DNA of 64,000 bases from Streptomyces luteogriseus (GTDB lineage Bacteria > Actinomycetota > Actinomycetes > Streptomycetales > Streptomycetaceae): contig NZ_JACHMS010000001.1 of NCBI RefSeq assembly GCF_014205055.1, positions 1,550,001 to 1,614,000 on the forward strand, written 5' to 3'. The position numbers and the translations under genes were made by a program. Below are positions 24,768 through 33,864 of this stretch, one piece after another (position 1 is the stretch's first letter; the number at the start of each line of letters is the position of its first letter). Below the pieces are notes generated by a model that was given only the letters and a program-made list of their open reading frames with translations, was not told the DNA's origin and did not search any database.

Positions 24768-26443
24768 CGGAAGTCCTCCTCGCGGTACTCGGCGTCCGAT
24801 CCGGCCGCCGTGGCCTCACGCAGCTCGATCCGGCGGATCTTGCCGGAGACGGTCTTGGGCAGCTCGCCGAACTCCAGACGGCGGATGCGCTTGTAGGGGG
24901 CCAGGGCCTCGCGGGAGTGCTCGAACAGGACCTTGGCGGTGTCGGGGCCGGGCTCCCAGCCCTCGGCCAGCACGACGTACGCCTTGGGGACGGCGAGCCG
25001 CAGGTCGTCCGGGGCGGGCACGACCGCCGCCTCGGCGACCGCCTCGTGCTCCAGCAGGGCGCTCTCCAGCTCGAACGGGCTGATCTTGTAGTCGGAGGCC
25101 TTGAAGACGTCGTCGCTGCGCCCGATGTACGTCAGGTACCCCTCGTCATCCCTGGAGGCGACGTCGCCCGTGCGGTAGTAGCCGCCGGCCATGGCCTCCG
25201 TCGTGCGGTCCGCGTCGCCGTGGTAGCCGGTCATCAGGCCGACGGGGCGCTCCGACAGGTCGAGCGCGATCTCGCCCTCCGTGGCGCCCGGCGCGCCGGA
25301 GACGGGGTCGAGGAGTTCGACGCGGTAGCCGGGGCTCGGCCGGCCCATCGAACCGGCCTTGAGCGGCTGGCCGGGGCTGTTGGCGACCTGGACGGCCGTC
25401 TCGGTCTGGCCGAAGCCGTCCCGGATGGTGAGGTGCCAGGCGCGGCGGACCTGCTCGATGACCTCTGGGTTGAGCGGCTCCCCGGCCGCGACGACCTCGC
25501 GGGGCGGGGTGCGCAGCTGCGTCAGGTCGGCCTGGATGAGCATGCGCCACACGGTCGGCGGGGCGCAGAAGGTGGTGACGCCCGCCCGGTCCATCTCCGT
25601 CATGAGACGAGCGGCGTCGAAACGCGTGTAGTTGTGCAGGAAGACCGTAGCCTCGGCGTTCCACGGGGCGAAGAGATTGGACCAGGCGTGCTTGGCCCAG
25701 CCGGGTGAGGAGATGTTCAGATGCACGTCGCCGGGTTTCAGGCCGATCCAGTACATGGTCGACAGATGGCCGATCGGGTACGACGTGTGGGTGTGCTCGA
25801 CGAGCTTGGGCCGGGCGGTGGTGCCCGAGGTGAAGTAGAGCATCAGCGGGTCGTCGGCCCGGGTCGGGCTCTCGGGGGTGAAGTCGGCGGAGGCCTCGTA
25901 GGCGTCGTCCAGCGGCAGCCAGCCCTCCGGCACGGCTCCGGCGGCGGCCGCGGCGATGCGGGTGTAGTCGCCGGGGACGTCGGCGAACTTGCCGGTGTCC
26001 TCCGGGCGCGCGATGACGTGCCGGACCCGGCCGCGCTCGACGCGGTCCCGCAGGTCGGCCGGGCCGAGCAGCGGGGTGGCCGGGATGACCACCGCGCGCA
26101 GTTTCATCGCGGCGAGAGCGGTGATCCACAGCTCCGCCTGGTTGCCGAGCATGACGAGGATCCGGTCCTCGGCGCGCACGCCCCGCTCGCGCAGCCAGGT
26201 GGCGAACTGCGCCGACCGCACCGACATCTCCCCGAAGGACAGCCGGGTCTCACGGCCGTCCTCCTCGACCAGGTGCAGGGCGGTGCGGGCGTTGCCGTGG
26301 GCGATCACGTCGAACCAGTCGAGCGCCCAGTTGAAGTACTCGGGGCGGGGCCAGCGGAAGCCCGCGTAGGCGGCCGGGTAGTCGTCGCGGTGTTCCAGCA
26401 GGAAATCCCGCGCCTCGCGGAACATCTCCGTCGCCGATGTCAT
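24764..26443 (-). CDS. Acyl-CoA synthetase, MACS-like (AMP-binding)
   Basis: A 559-residue adenylate-forming enzyme of the acetyl/medium-chain acyl-CoA synthetase type. Motifs: LMLYFTSGTTARPKLVEHTH, DGFGQTETAVQVANSPGQ, YYRTGDVASRDDEGYLTYIGRSDDVFKASDYKISP and the C-terminal Lys in TVSGKIRRIELRE. A medium-chain or aromatic acid is a likely substrate. ATG at 26443 follows a perfect AGGAGG; a longer frame upstream lacks this. It is first in an operon with the second synthetase and is divergent from a GAF/LuxR regulator, its probable controller. Confidence 0.88.
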   Translation of the reverse strand: MTSATEMFREARDFLLEHRDDYPAAYAGFRWPRPEYFNWALDWFDVIAHGNARTALHLVEEDGRETRLSFGEMSVRSAQFATWLRERGVRAEDRILVMLGNQAELWITALAAMKLRAVVIPATPLLGPADLRDRVERGRVRHVIARPEDTGKFADVPGDYTRIAAAAAGAVPEGWLPLDDAYEASADFTPESPTRADDPLMLYFTSGTTARPKLVEHTHTSYPIGHLSTMYWIGLKPGDVHLNISSPGWAKHAWSNLFAPWNAEATVFLHNYTRFDAARLMTEMDRAGVTTFCAPPTVWRMLIQADLTQLRTPPREVVAAGEPLNPEVIEQVRRAWHLTIRDGFGQTETAVQVANSPGQPLKAGSMGRPSPGYRVELLDPVSGAPGATEGEIALDLSERPVGLMTGYHGDADRTTEAMAGGYYRTGDVASRDDEGYLTYIGRSDDVFKASDYKISPFELESALLEHEAVAEAAVVPAPDDLRLAVPKAYVVLAEGWEPGPDTAKVLFEHSREALAPYKRIRRLEFGELPKTVSGKIRRIELREATAAGSDAEYREEDFR

Positions 26444-26568
26444 CTGTCCTCCTGGGTACCGGACCATTGCCGGGCGGCTCTGAGCCATCGTGTAATCCGT
26501 GATGCAGGTCTCACTACCCCCGAACGGGGGGTGCGCCCGCACAGGAGCCGTAGCGAAGGGGCGATCAG

Positions 26569-27390
26569 GTGACGACGGACGCGTCCGACGCGGTCGAGAT
26601 ACGGAACGCGCTGCTGCGTCTGCGGCGGGGCACCAGCCTCCCGATCGCCTTCGGCGGCCTGATGGAGGCCGGGCAGCGGATGCGCATCAGCGAACTGAGC
26701 GGCACGGCGACGCACGCCCTGCGTTCGCTGGCCGTGACCTCCGGCACCGGTCTCGGCGGCAAGACGGTGGCGCTGTCCCGGCCGTGCGTGGTGACGGACT
26801 ACTCCGCGTCGCGACAGATCAGCCACGAGTACGACGCCCCGGTGGCCGCGGAGGGGCTGCGCTCGGTGCTGGCCGTGCCGGTGGTGGTGCGCCACCGGGT
26901 GCGCGGGGTGCTGTACGGGGCGCTGCGCACGTCCCTGCCGCTGGGCGGACGGATGCTGGACGTGGCCGTGGAGGCGGCCCGGGACCTGGAGCGGGCGCTG
27001 GTGGTCCGGGACGAGGCCCGCACGCTCGCCGCGGAGGCCGCGGCCGGTGCCGGGGCGGGCCCGGGGTGGGAGCAGGTACGGGAGGCGCACACGGCCCTGC
27101 GGGCGCTGGCGCCGCGGATCGCGGACCCGGAGCTGCGCGCGGAGCTGCTCGGCGCGTGTGCGCTGCTGACGGCCGAGCCCGCCGGGCCGCCCCTGGTCCG
27201 GCTCGCGCCGCGCGAAGTGGACGTGCTGGCGTGTGTGGCGGCGGGGGCGACGAACGCGGTCGCCGCGGAGCGGCTGGGCGTGACGCCGGAGACCGTCAAG
27301 GGGTACCTGCGGTCGGCCATGCGGAAGCTGCGGGCGCGTACCCGTGGCGAGGCCGTGGTCGCCGCGCGCCGGGCGGGGTGGTTGCCGTAG
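26569..27390 (+). CDS. GAF-domain LuxR-type transcriptional regulator
   Basis: A 273-residue regulator. The N-terminal GAF-like sensor runs about residues 20-145 (VVTDYSASRQISHEYDAPVAAEGLRSVLAVPVVVRHRVRGVLYG), and the C-terminal LuxR HTH about 200-270 (LAPREVDVLACVAAGATNAVAAERLGVTPETVKGYLRSAMRKL). It probably binds a small molecule and controls the divergent pair of acyl-CoA synthetase genes, 125 bases away, as in other Streptomyces. GTG at 26569 is the visible start; no better one is upstream. Confidence 0.85.
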   Translation: MTTDASDAVEIRNALLRLRRGTSLPIAFGGLMEAGQRMRISELSGTATHALRSLAVTSGTGLGGKTVALSRPCVVTDYSASRQISHEYDAPVAAEGLRSVLAVPVVVRHRVRGVLYGALRTSLPLGGRMLDVAVEAARDLERALVVRDEARTLAAEAAAGAGAGPGWEQVREAHTALRALAPRIADPELRAELLGACALLTAEPAGPPLVRLAPREVDVLACVAAGATNAVAAERLGVTPETVKGYLRSAMRKLRARTRGEAVVAARRAGWLP

Positions 27391-27426
27391 TTTTGTGGTG
27401 TTTTCCGTTGCGCCCAATCGTTCGAT

Positions 27427-27550
27427 CCGACAGGGTGTCGGCCTCGTGTTCCGCCGCATTCGGGAGCCCGGTGAATTCGTCCGCCGACACATGTTGTTAT
27501 TTCCCTCACGACCCCGTCCCTCCGAAATTCAAAGAACCGTTGCCTAATAT
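27427..27550 (+). promoter_or_regulatory. Promoter region before the large LuxR-family regulator
   Basis: The 190-base gap is AT-rich for this genome. It holds a small inverted repeat (CCGACAGGGTGTCGG, 27427-27441), which may be a weak terminator or an operator, and a -10-like TAATAT (27545-27550). I see no good -35 box. Confidence 0.35.
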
Positions 27551-27580
27551 TGGCCAGGACACGACACAGGGAGGGGAGCG

Positions 27581-30439
27581 GTGACCGTGCGACGGGACTT
27601 CCAGGAGCCTCCCAGGAGCCGCCCCGACCTGGTCATCGGCCGGGAGGACCTGTTCACGGCGGCACGTGAGCAGCTCGGCCGAGGGGGCAGTGTGCTGCTC
27701 CACGGCCCCGCCGGAATTGGAAAGTCGACGGTCCTGCGGGCGCTGGCCGCGGATTACGGCGGTGCCGACCGGACGGTGTTGCGCTGCTCGGCGACCGAGT
27801 CCGAATCGCACCTGCCCTTCCTGGCGCTGGCCGACCTGTTCGGTCTGGTCCTCGACGACGTGTCCGGTGCGCTGCCCGGCGCCCAGCGCACCGCCCTGGA
27901 GTCGGCGCTCACCGGCCGCGGCGAGTCCACGCTCCAGCGGGACGGGCTCGCGCTGCGCCTGGCGGTGCTGTCGGCGCTGCGCGTCCTCGCCGCGAAGGGC
28001 CCGGTGCTGGTGGTCGCCGACGACCTCCAGTGGCTGGATGCCGCCAGTGCGGAGCTGCTCGGCTTCGCGGCCCGCCGGCTGGGCGACACGCCCGTGCAGA
28101 TGCTGTGCGCGGTGCGGACCGAGGGCCAGGAGTACGACCGCCACCTGCCGGCCTCCCCGCCCGACACGCTCGCCGTGCGGCTGGGCCCGCTGAACCGTAC
28201 GCAGGTCTCGGCGCTGCTCGACCACCGCGGCTACACGCCTCTGTCCCGCTCGACGGTCCGCGACATCCACCGCACCAGCGGCGGCAACCCGCTCTTCGCG
28301 CTGGAGCTCGGCCGGGCCCTGGCCGAGAGCCCGGCCCGGCCCCGGCCGGGCGAGCCGCTGCCCGTGCCCACCTCGCTGCGGGCCCTGGTGCTGAGCCGGC
28401 TGGAGATGCTGTCCGACGAGGCGCGCCGCACCCTCCTGGTGGCCAGCGCCGGTGCCCGTCCCACGCTGGCGCTGCTGCACGCGGCCGGGCGGGAGCACGC
28501 CGAGGCCGAGACGGCCCAGGCGGCGGCGCTGGGCCTGTTGGCCTTGGCCACGGACCCCGAGGCACCGGCCCTGCGGTTCGCGCACCCGCTGATCTCGGCG
28601 GCCCTCTATGCCGAGGCCCCGGTCCAGGAGCGGCGGGCCGTGCACGCCGCGCTGTCCACGGCGGCCTCCGACCCGATCGAGCGGGCCCGGCACCTGGCCC
28701 TGGCGACCACCGGCACCGACCCGGACGTGGCCGCCCGGCTCGCCGAGGCCGGTGCGCTGGCCCGGGACCGCGGGGCTCCCTCCGTGGCCGCCTCGCTCGG
28801 GCTACTCGCCGCCCGGCACACCCCGGTGGACAGCACCCCGGGCCCCGACGAGCGGCGTCTGCAGGCCGCGGAGGACGCGATCACCGCCGGCGAGGCCGAT
28901 CTGGCCCGGGACATCGCGCGTGACGTACTGACGCGTGCCACCGTGCCCACCGAGCGGGTCCGGGCCTGGATGGTGGTCATCGAGGCAGCCGGCCAGGCCC
29001 TCGGCGACGTCGACGCCGTCTTCCCGCAGGTCCTGGCCGACGCGGGCGACGACCCGCGCCTGCTCGCCCAGGTCCACTACCAGCTGGCCTGGCGCGGCCT
29101 GGTCGTCGAGGGCGACTTCGCCGAGGCCCGTCAGGAGGCCGCGCACGCGGCGGAGCTGGCCGCCCGGGGCGGGGACCGGCGCTCCGAACTGATGGCCCTG
29201 GCCTTCCAGGCCTCCACCGAGACCCTGATGGGCCATCCGGACGCCCCCGTGACCGTCAAGCGGGCGCTGAAGGAACCCCAGGACCCCGATGTCGCCTGCC
29301 ACCACAACGGCGCCGGGTCGGCCCGGTTCCGCTGGCTGATCATGAGCGACCAGCTGCCCGAGGCGCGGGCGACGATCACCGCGCTGCTGCGCGAGGTGCG
29401 CCGGCGCGGCATGGTCGAGAGCGAGGTGCACTTCCTGCGCTTCCTCGCCGACACGGAACTGCGCTCGGGGCACTGCGGCCGGGCCCTGGACCTGGCCCGC
29501 GAGAGCCTGCGGCTGGCCCGGGACTCCGGGATCGGCGAGGGCGCCTCGGCCATGCTCGCCTCCCTCGCGGAGGCCTCGGCCGGGGACGTCGACCGGGCCC
29601 TGGCCCTGGCCCGGGAGGCGGCCGACCACGCCGAGGTCGACGGTGACCAGATGTACCTCTCCCGGGCCCTCGCGGCACTGGGCTACGCCCAGTTGGTGGC
29701 CGGCGACCCGGCCGCCACCGTCCGTTCGCTGCGCCGGGTGCGGGAGCTGGAGCAGGGGCTCGGCATCAACGACCCCGGACGCGGTCGCTGGCACGGCGAC
29801 CTCGCCGAGGCCCTCGTCCGCATCGGCGAACCGGGTGAGGCGCAGGACGTCATCGACACGACCCGGGCGCACGCGCTGCGGCTGGGCCGGCAGAGCGTCC
29901 TGGCCGTCCTCGACCGGGCCGAGGCGCTGGTGCGGGCGGCACGCGGTGAACACGAGGCCGCCGTCGTCCGGTTGACGTCCGTGCAGGACCGGCTCGGCCG
30001 GCTCGGGTACGGCCTGGAGGAGGCCCGGGCCGCCTTCGCGCTGGCCCGGCTGCGCGCCCAGGCCGCCGCCTCCCCGCGGGCCGGTGCCAGACCCCTGCCG
30101 GGACCGGCGTCGTACGACGAGGCCGCCCGGCTGTTCCGGCGCTGCCGCGCGCTGCCCTGGCTGCGGCAGGTCGACGCGGCCGCCACGGCGGGTCCCGCGG
30201 CGGTGGAACCGGCCGCCGCCGCGCCGGCCGCCGCCCTCGACGCGCTGGAGGGCCTCGCCGCGATGGAGCGTCAGGTGGCCTCGCTGGTGATGGAGGGCGC
30301 GACCAACCGGGAGATCGCGGCGCGCCTGTTCATCAGCGTCAAGACCGTCGAGGCGACCCTCACCCGGGTCTACCGCAAGCTCGGCATCCGCTCCCGGGTG
30401 GACATCGTCCGGCTGGCCGCGGGCCGCCGAACAACCTGA
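27581..30439 (+). CDS. Large ATP-binding LuxR-family (LAL) regulator
   Basis: A 952-residue regulator. Walker A is LLHGPAGIGKSTVLRAL (about residues 44-60), Walker B VLVVADDLQWLDAAS (about 142-156), then a long helical TPR-like region (for example ARTGD-type repeats between 400 and 850), and a C-terminal LuxR HTH: MERQVASLVMEGATNREIAARLFISVKTVEATLTRVYRKLG. This is the LAL/MalT-like architecture of signal-transduction ATPases. GTG at 27581 follows GGAGGGGAG. A secreted protease gene follows on the same strand after a hairpin; regulation of it is possible but not shown. Confidence 0.9.
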   Translation: MTVRRDFQEPPRSRPDLVIGREDLFTAAREQLGRGGSVLLHGPAGIGKSTVLRALAADYGGADRTVLRCSATESESHLPFLALADLFGLVLDDVSGALPGAQRTALESALTGRGESTLQRDGLALRLAVLSALRVLAAKGPVLVVADDLQWLDAASAELLGFAARRLGDTPVQMLCAVRTEGQEYDRHLPASPPDTLAVRLGPLNRTQVSALLDHRGYTPLSRSTVRDIHRTSGGNPLFALELGRALAESPARPRPGEPLPVPTSLRALVLSRLEMLSDEARRTLLVASAGARPTLALLHAAGREHAEAETAQAAALGLLALATDPEAPALRFAHPLISAALYAEAPVQERRAVHAALSTAASDPIERARHLALATTGTDPDVAARLAEAGALARDRGAPSVAASLGLLAARHTPVDSTPGPDERRLQAAEDAITAGEADLARDIARDVLTRATVPTERVRAWMVVIEAAGQALGDVDAVFPQVLADAGDDPRLLAQVHYQLAWRGLVVEGDFAEARQEAAHAAELAARGGDRRSELMALAFQASTETLMGHPDAPVTVKRALKEPQDPDVACHHNGAGSARFRWLIMSDQLPEARATITALLREVRRRGMVESEVHFLRFLADTELRSGHCGRALDLARESLRLARDSGIGEGASAMLASLAEASAGDVDRALALAREAADHAEVDGDQMYLSRALAALGYAQLVAGDPAATVRSLRRVRELEQGLGINDPGRGRWHGDLAEALVRIGEPGEAQDVIDTTRAHALRLGRQSVLAVLDRAEALVRAARGEHEAAVVRLTSVQDRLGRLGYGLEEARAAFALARLRAQAAASPRAGARPLPGPASYDEAARLFRRCRALPWLRQVDAAATAGPAAVEPAAAAPAAALDALEGLAAMERQVASLVMEGATNREIAARLFISVKTVEATLTRVYRKLGIRSRVDIVRLAAGRRTT

Positions 30440-30492
30440 CCCCACCTGGGTTTACGCAGCCGGACCGAGGGTTATCCCTGCCCAACTCCCTT

Positions 30493-30519
30493 AGGGGGTT
30501 CCCTCATTGGGAGCCCCCT
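30493..30519 (+). terminator. Hairpin after the LAL regulator gene
   Basis: AGGGGGTTCCC and GGGAGCCCCCT form an 11-bp stem with one T/G mismatch and a 5-base loop, 53 bases after the stop. It lacks a T-run. Confidence 0.5.
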
Positions 30520-30642
30520 CGTCCTGGCTCTAGCTTTGGGGCGTGCCGCTCGCCGGGCACACGGAGATCCGAACAACGGCGTCAGGGTCCCCGTGCACCA
30601 CCACCCGCGCGACCCCCCACCGGCAACTCCCCAAGGAGACCC

Positions 30643-31434
30643 ATGTTCGGGCTCAGCATTGCCAAGAAGGCCGCCGCCGTCGCCGCGGCGACCGCCGCAG
30701 CCGCCACGACCGCGCTGCTCGCCGCCCCCACGGCCGTCGCCGCGCCCCAGCCGATCGTCGGCGGCACCACGACCACGACGTCCGCGTACCCGTTCGTCAT
30801 GCAGATCACGGACGCCTCGCAGAACCAGTTCTGCGGCGGCACCCTGGTCTCGCCCACGAAGGTCGTCACCGCCGCGCACTGCATGGTCGGTGAGACCACC
30901 AGCAGTGTGCGCGTCGTCGGTGGCCGCACCTACCTCAACGGCACCAACGGCACGGTCGCCAGAGTCGGCAAGATATGGATCCACCCGAGCTACACCGACG
31001 CCTCCAACGGCGACGACGTGGCGGTGCTGACGCTGTCGACGTCGATGCCGTACACCCCGGCGAAGTACGTCTCCTCCTCCCAGACCTCGGTGTACGCGGC
31101 CGGCACCACGGCCCGCATCCTCGGCTGGGGCACCACCTCCTCGGGCGGCAGCAGCTCCAACCAGCTGCGCACCGCGACCGTACCGACCGTGTCCGACTCC
31201 GGTTGCGCGAGCTCCTACGGCTCCGACTTCGTGCAGAGCGACATGGTCTGCGCCGGAAAGACCTCCGGCGGCGTGGACACCTGCCAGGGCGACAGCGGCG
31301 GCCCCCTGCTCATCGGGGGCGTCCTGGCAGGCATCACTTCCTGGGGCGAAGGCTGCGCCCAGGCCGGTTACCCGGGTGTCTACACCCGGCTGACCACCTT
31401 CTCCAACCTGGTCACGACGCAGGTCAACTCGTGA
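30643..31434 (+). CDS. Secreted trypsin-like serine protease
   Basis: A 263-residue S1-family protease. The signal peptide has an Ala-rich core (AAAVAAATAAAATTALLAAP) and the mature chain begins at IVGGTTTTTSAYPF. The triad is His in VVTAAHCMVG, Asp in GDDVAVLTLS, and Ser in CQGDSGGPLLIGG; Asp in GGVDTCQGDSGG sits at the S1 pocket, predicting cleavage after Lys or Arg, as in Streptomyces griseus trypsin. Three Cys pairs are visible. An AAGGAGA site precedes the ATG, and a strong terminator follows. Confidence 0.95.
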   Translation: MFGLSIAKKAAAVAAATAAAATTALLAAPTAVAAPQPIVGGTTTTTSAYPFVMQITDASQNQFCGGTLVSPTKVVTAAHCMVGETTSSVRVVGGRTYLNGTNGTVARVGKIWIHPSYTDASNGDDVAVLTLSTSMPYTPAKYVSSSQTSVYAAGTTARILGWGTTSSGGSSSNQLRTATVPTVSDSGCASSYGSDFVQSDMVCAGKTSGGVDTCQGDSGGPLLIGGVLAGITSWGEGCAQAGYPGVYTRLTTFSNLVTTQVNS

Positions 31435-31473
31435 CCGTGCATTAGCTCCTGAGTAACCCTCAGGTGAAAGACC

Positions 31474-31516
31474 AGGGGGCGTTGCGGGCCTCCACGAGCG
31501 GCCCGCAACGCCCCCT
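31474..31516. terminator. Strong hairpin between convergent genes
   Basis: AGGGGGCGTTGCGGGCC and GGCCCGCAACGCCCCCT form a perfect 17-bp stem with a 9-base loop, between the protease gene and the convergent winged-helix gene. It can serve both strands. Confidence 0.8.
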
Positions 31517-31538
31517 CTCCATGCCGTGAAGCGGACTT

Positions 31539-32654
31539 CTAGGTCCGTACGGCACCGAAGCGGATGTCGTACGAGGACCGCGGGTGCATGACGCGCAGCA
31601 TCCGCTCCCCCTCGGCGATGACGTCGTCCCTCTGGCTCCTGGTGAGGCGGTCGAAGGGCTCGATCACGAGCGCGTCCGACTCCAGTCGCCACAGCCCCGC
31701 GAGGAAGCCGTCGACGAGGAGCGTGCAGTAGGCCATGTTCCCCTTCCACGAGCGGCCGCGGTGCTCGGGCGGGACGACGCGGGTGCGGTCGGCGTGCGAG
31801 AGCAGCAGGTTGTCGAACTCGGGGAGGAAGCGTGGCGGTGCCGGGGTGTCCGGGTCGGGACGGGGGGCGTCCGGGAGGTCGAAGAGTTCGACGCCGGTGT
31901 CGTCCCGGAAGGTGATGAGCTGCGGGCGGAGGCGTTCGAAGGCGTCGCGCAGGCGGGTCATGCCGGCCCAGGCCTGCATGTCCTTGACGGAGGCCGGGCC
32001 GAAGGCCGCGAGGTAGCGCAGGACGACGGCGTCGGGGGCGGGGGCCGGTTCCGCGGGACGGCCGAGCCAGTGCTCGGCGGTGGTGAGGCTGACCTGTCCG
32101 CTGCGCCCCCACAGGCCGCGCGGCGTCACCTGCACGAGCGGGAGCCGGCAGCGGGCCGCGACGGCCAGGGACTGCGGATCGGCGTCGGGCCACTCCCGGA
32201 GCAGGGCCTCACGCAGTTGCTTCATGGTGCGGGGCTCGGCCTCGACCAGGTCGCGGGCGATTCCGGCGAGCCGGTCCAGGTCGACGCCTTCGAGGCCGGC
32301 GCGGAAGGCGACCAGTTCCCGGTCCCGGGCGGGCTGCACCAGCGGCCGCAGGGTGAGGCAGTCGTCCGCGGTGTGGGTGTGGATGGTGGAGCGCATGGTG
32401 ACGATGCGGACGACCTCGCGGTCCGCCATCGGTTGCGACAGCGCCTCGGGGGTGAACCCGTCGACCCGGGCGGCGAGCGCGTAGTACGGAGGCTTGACGT
32501 TCTGCGCCTGGAGCCCGAGCAGATGCTCGACGGCCGCCGCGACGGAGAGCCGGGCGGGGCGCAGGAGCAGCTGCCGGTCGAGGGTCGCGCGGTTGAGGGC
32601 ACGCGTGCCGAGCAGGGGTGCCGTGCCGGTGACGCTCCGCTTGGTGTTCGTCAT
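31539..32654 (-). CDS. Winged-helix DNA-binding domain protein (HTH_42/YcaQ-like)
   Basis: A 371-residue protein of the winged-helix family related to YcaQ/AlkX. It opens LGTRALNRATLDRQLLLRPA, then VEHLLGLQAQNVKPPYYALAARVDGF, a TMRSTIHTHTADDCLTLRPL segment (the QxQ-like active region of the AlkZ/YcaQ glycosylases is LGLQAQ here), and ends FLPEFDNLLLSHADRTRV. Relatives excise damaged DNA bases or interstrand crosslinks; this activity is inferred only. The ATG at 32654 is the first after a stretch that belongs to a disrupted regulator gene in the same frame. Confidence 0.75.
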   Translation of the reverse strand: MTNTKRSVTGTAPLLGTRALNRATLDRQLLLRPARLSVAAAVEHLLGLQAQNVKPPYYALAARVDGFTPEALSQPMADREVVRIVTMRSTIHTHTADDCLTLRPLVQPARDRELVAFRAGLEGVDLDRLAGIARDLVEAEPRTMKQLREALLREWPDADPQSLAVAARCRLPLVQVTPRGLWGRSGQVSLTTAEHWLGRPAEPAPAPDAVVLRYLAAFGPASVKDMQAWAGMTRLRDAFERLRPQLITFRDDTGVELFDLPDAPRPDPDTPAPPRFLPEFDNLLLSHADRTRVVPPEHRGRSWKGNMAYCTLLVDGFLAGLWRLESDALVIEPFDRLTRSQRDDVIAEGERMLRVMHPRSSYDIRFGAVRT

Positions 32655-32700
32655 ACGAGGCACGGTAGCCGGGCTTGCGGACAGGTTCTGGCCGCGACTT

Positions 32701-32796
32701 CGCGCCTTCACGTGGGGACGGCCGGGAGCTTCGCCCGCAGCACCTGGCCGCGCCTTCGCGTGGGGACGGCCGGGAGCTTCGCCCGCAGCACCTGGC
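32701..32796 (+). repeat. 48-bp tandem duplication
   Basis: Two adjacent 48-base units, 32701-32748 and 32749-32796, differing at one base (A or G at unit position 10). They lie between the winged-helix gene and the disrupted regulator gene. Confidence 0.85.
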
Positions 32797-32814
32797 CTTG
32801 CGGGCAGCTCGACG

Positions 32815-33345
32815 CCGTCCGCTGATCTCGCGTACCACGCCTGTGATCGCCCCGGGCCCGGCTCCCCCGCGCGGACCCCGGCCCGGAAGCGGGAGGACGC
32901 GTCGCTGCCGTCGAGCAGTTCCGCGACCCGGCGGCGGTAGGGGCGCAGCGACATGCCCAGTTCCCGTGCGGCTGCCTCGTCGGTGGCGCCGGATCCCAGG
33001 GTGCGCAGGACCTCGGCGGTCCGGTCGTCGATGCGGGGCCGCCGGGAGCCGAGGGCGGCGTTCAGGTCGGCGGCGCTTTCCCAGGCCGCTTCGAACAGCG
33101 CATGGGTACCGCCGATCAGGGCCGTGAGGCGCTCCGGGTGTAGGTGCGGGGGGCCGTGGGCGGCCGTGGCGGGGGCGCCGGGTCGGTGAGGATCATGGTC
33201 CGCCGGTCGATGATGACGGCCCCCTGCGGCAGCGGGGCGGGTGGCGATGCGCACCTGGAAGCCGTGGGCGGCCCTCTCCCGCAGCGTCTCCCGGTCGCCC
33301 GGATCCTTGAGGGCCGCGGGGCTGTACAGCTTGCGTCCACGGGAT
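32815..33345 (-). pseudogene. Frameshifted, 5'-truncated HTH regulator
   Basis: Reading leftward on the minus strand, one frame gives SRGRKLYSPAALKDPGDRE and ERAAHGFQVRIATRP; a second frame continues PLPQGAVIIDRRTMILTDPA; the first frame resumes LTALIGGTHALFEAAWE and ends in a LuxR-like HTH, RPRIDDRTAEVLRTLGSG to LGMSLRPYRRRVAELL. This is the C-terminal half of a common Streptomyces HTH regulator family, broken by at least two frameshifts and missing its N-terminal half. The cut end abuts a disrupted gene on the opposite strand. Confidence 0.75.
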
Positions 33346-33697
33346 GCGCCGCCCGCGACCGGCACCACCGGCCGCCACGTCGTCGACCTGGCCCTCGACG
33401 CGGGCGACACGGTCAGCGTCCTGGCCCGCAGACCCGAGGCGCTGGAGCGTTCCTCCGGAACATCCACGCGAACAAGGAGCTCTCCGAGCGGATGATCCGC
33501 GCCGGCGGGCTGGGCTGGACGCTGGTCGAGCCGACCAGGCTGACCAAGGGGCCCGCCGAGGGCCGCTATCGCGTCGGCGAGCGCCTGACGATGAAGGGCG
33601 ACCCGACCATCAGCCGCGCGGACGTCGCCGCCTTCCTCGACAAGGCGGCCCGCGACCCCGAAGTGGATCCACCGCGACGCCGTCTTCTCAGACTGAC
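33346..33697 (+). pseudogene. Broken NAD(P)-binding (NmrA/SDR-like) protein
   Basis: The fragment begins ATGTTGRHVVDLALDAGDTV (the Rossmann GxTGxTG loop, its start codon and first strand missing) and SVLARRPEAL; an internal deletion and frameshift lead to NKELSERMIRAGGLGWTLVE, PTRLTKGPAEGRYRVGERL and ISRADVAAFLDKAARDPE; a further frameshift restores KWIHRDAVFSD and a stop. Full-length relatives are about 210-220 residues. It is head to head with the disrupted regulator, whose usual partner is such an oxidoreductase. Confidence 0.75.
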
Positions 33698-33864
33698 GAC
33701 ATCGGCGCAGGTTGTTACGCCCGCGGCGCCGTCGGGTACTCAGCTGTACGTTCCCGGAACCCGCACCACACGCACCACTCGGGAGATCCGATGCACCGAC
33801 CTCCTCCACGACCAGAACGCCCCCGCACCCCCTGAACCACGGCACCGAACAGAAGGGCGGAGGC

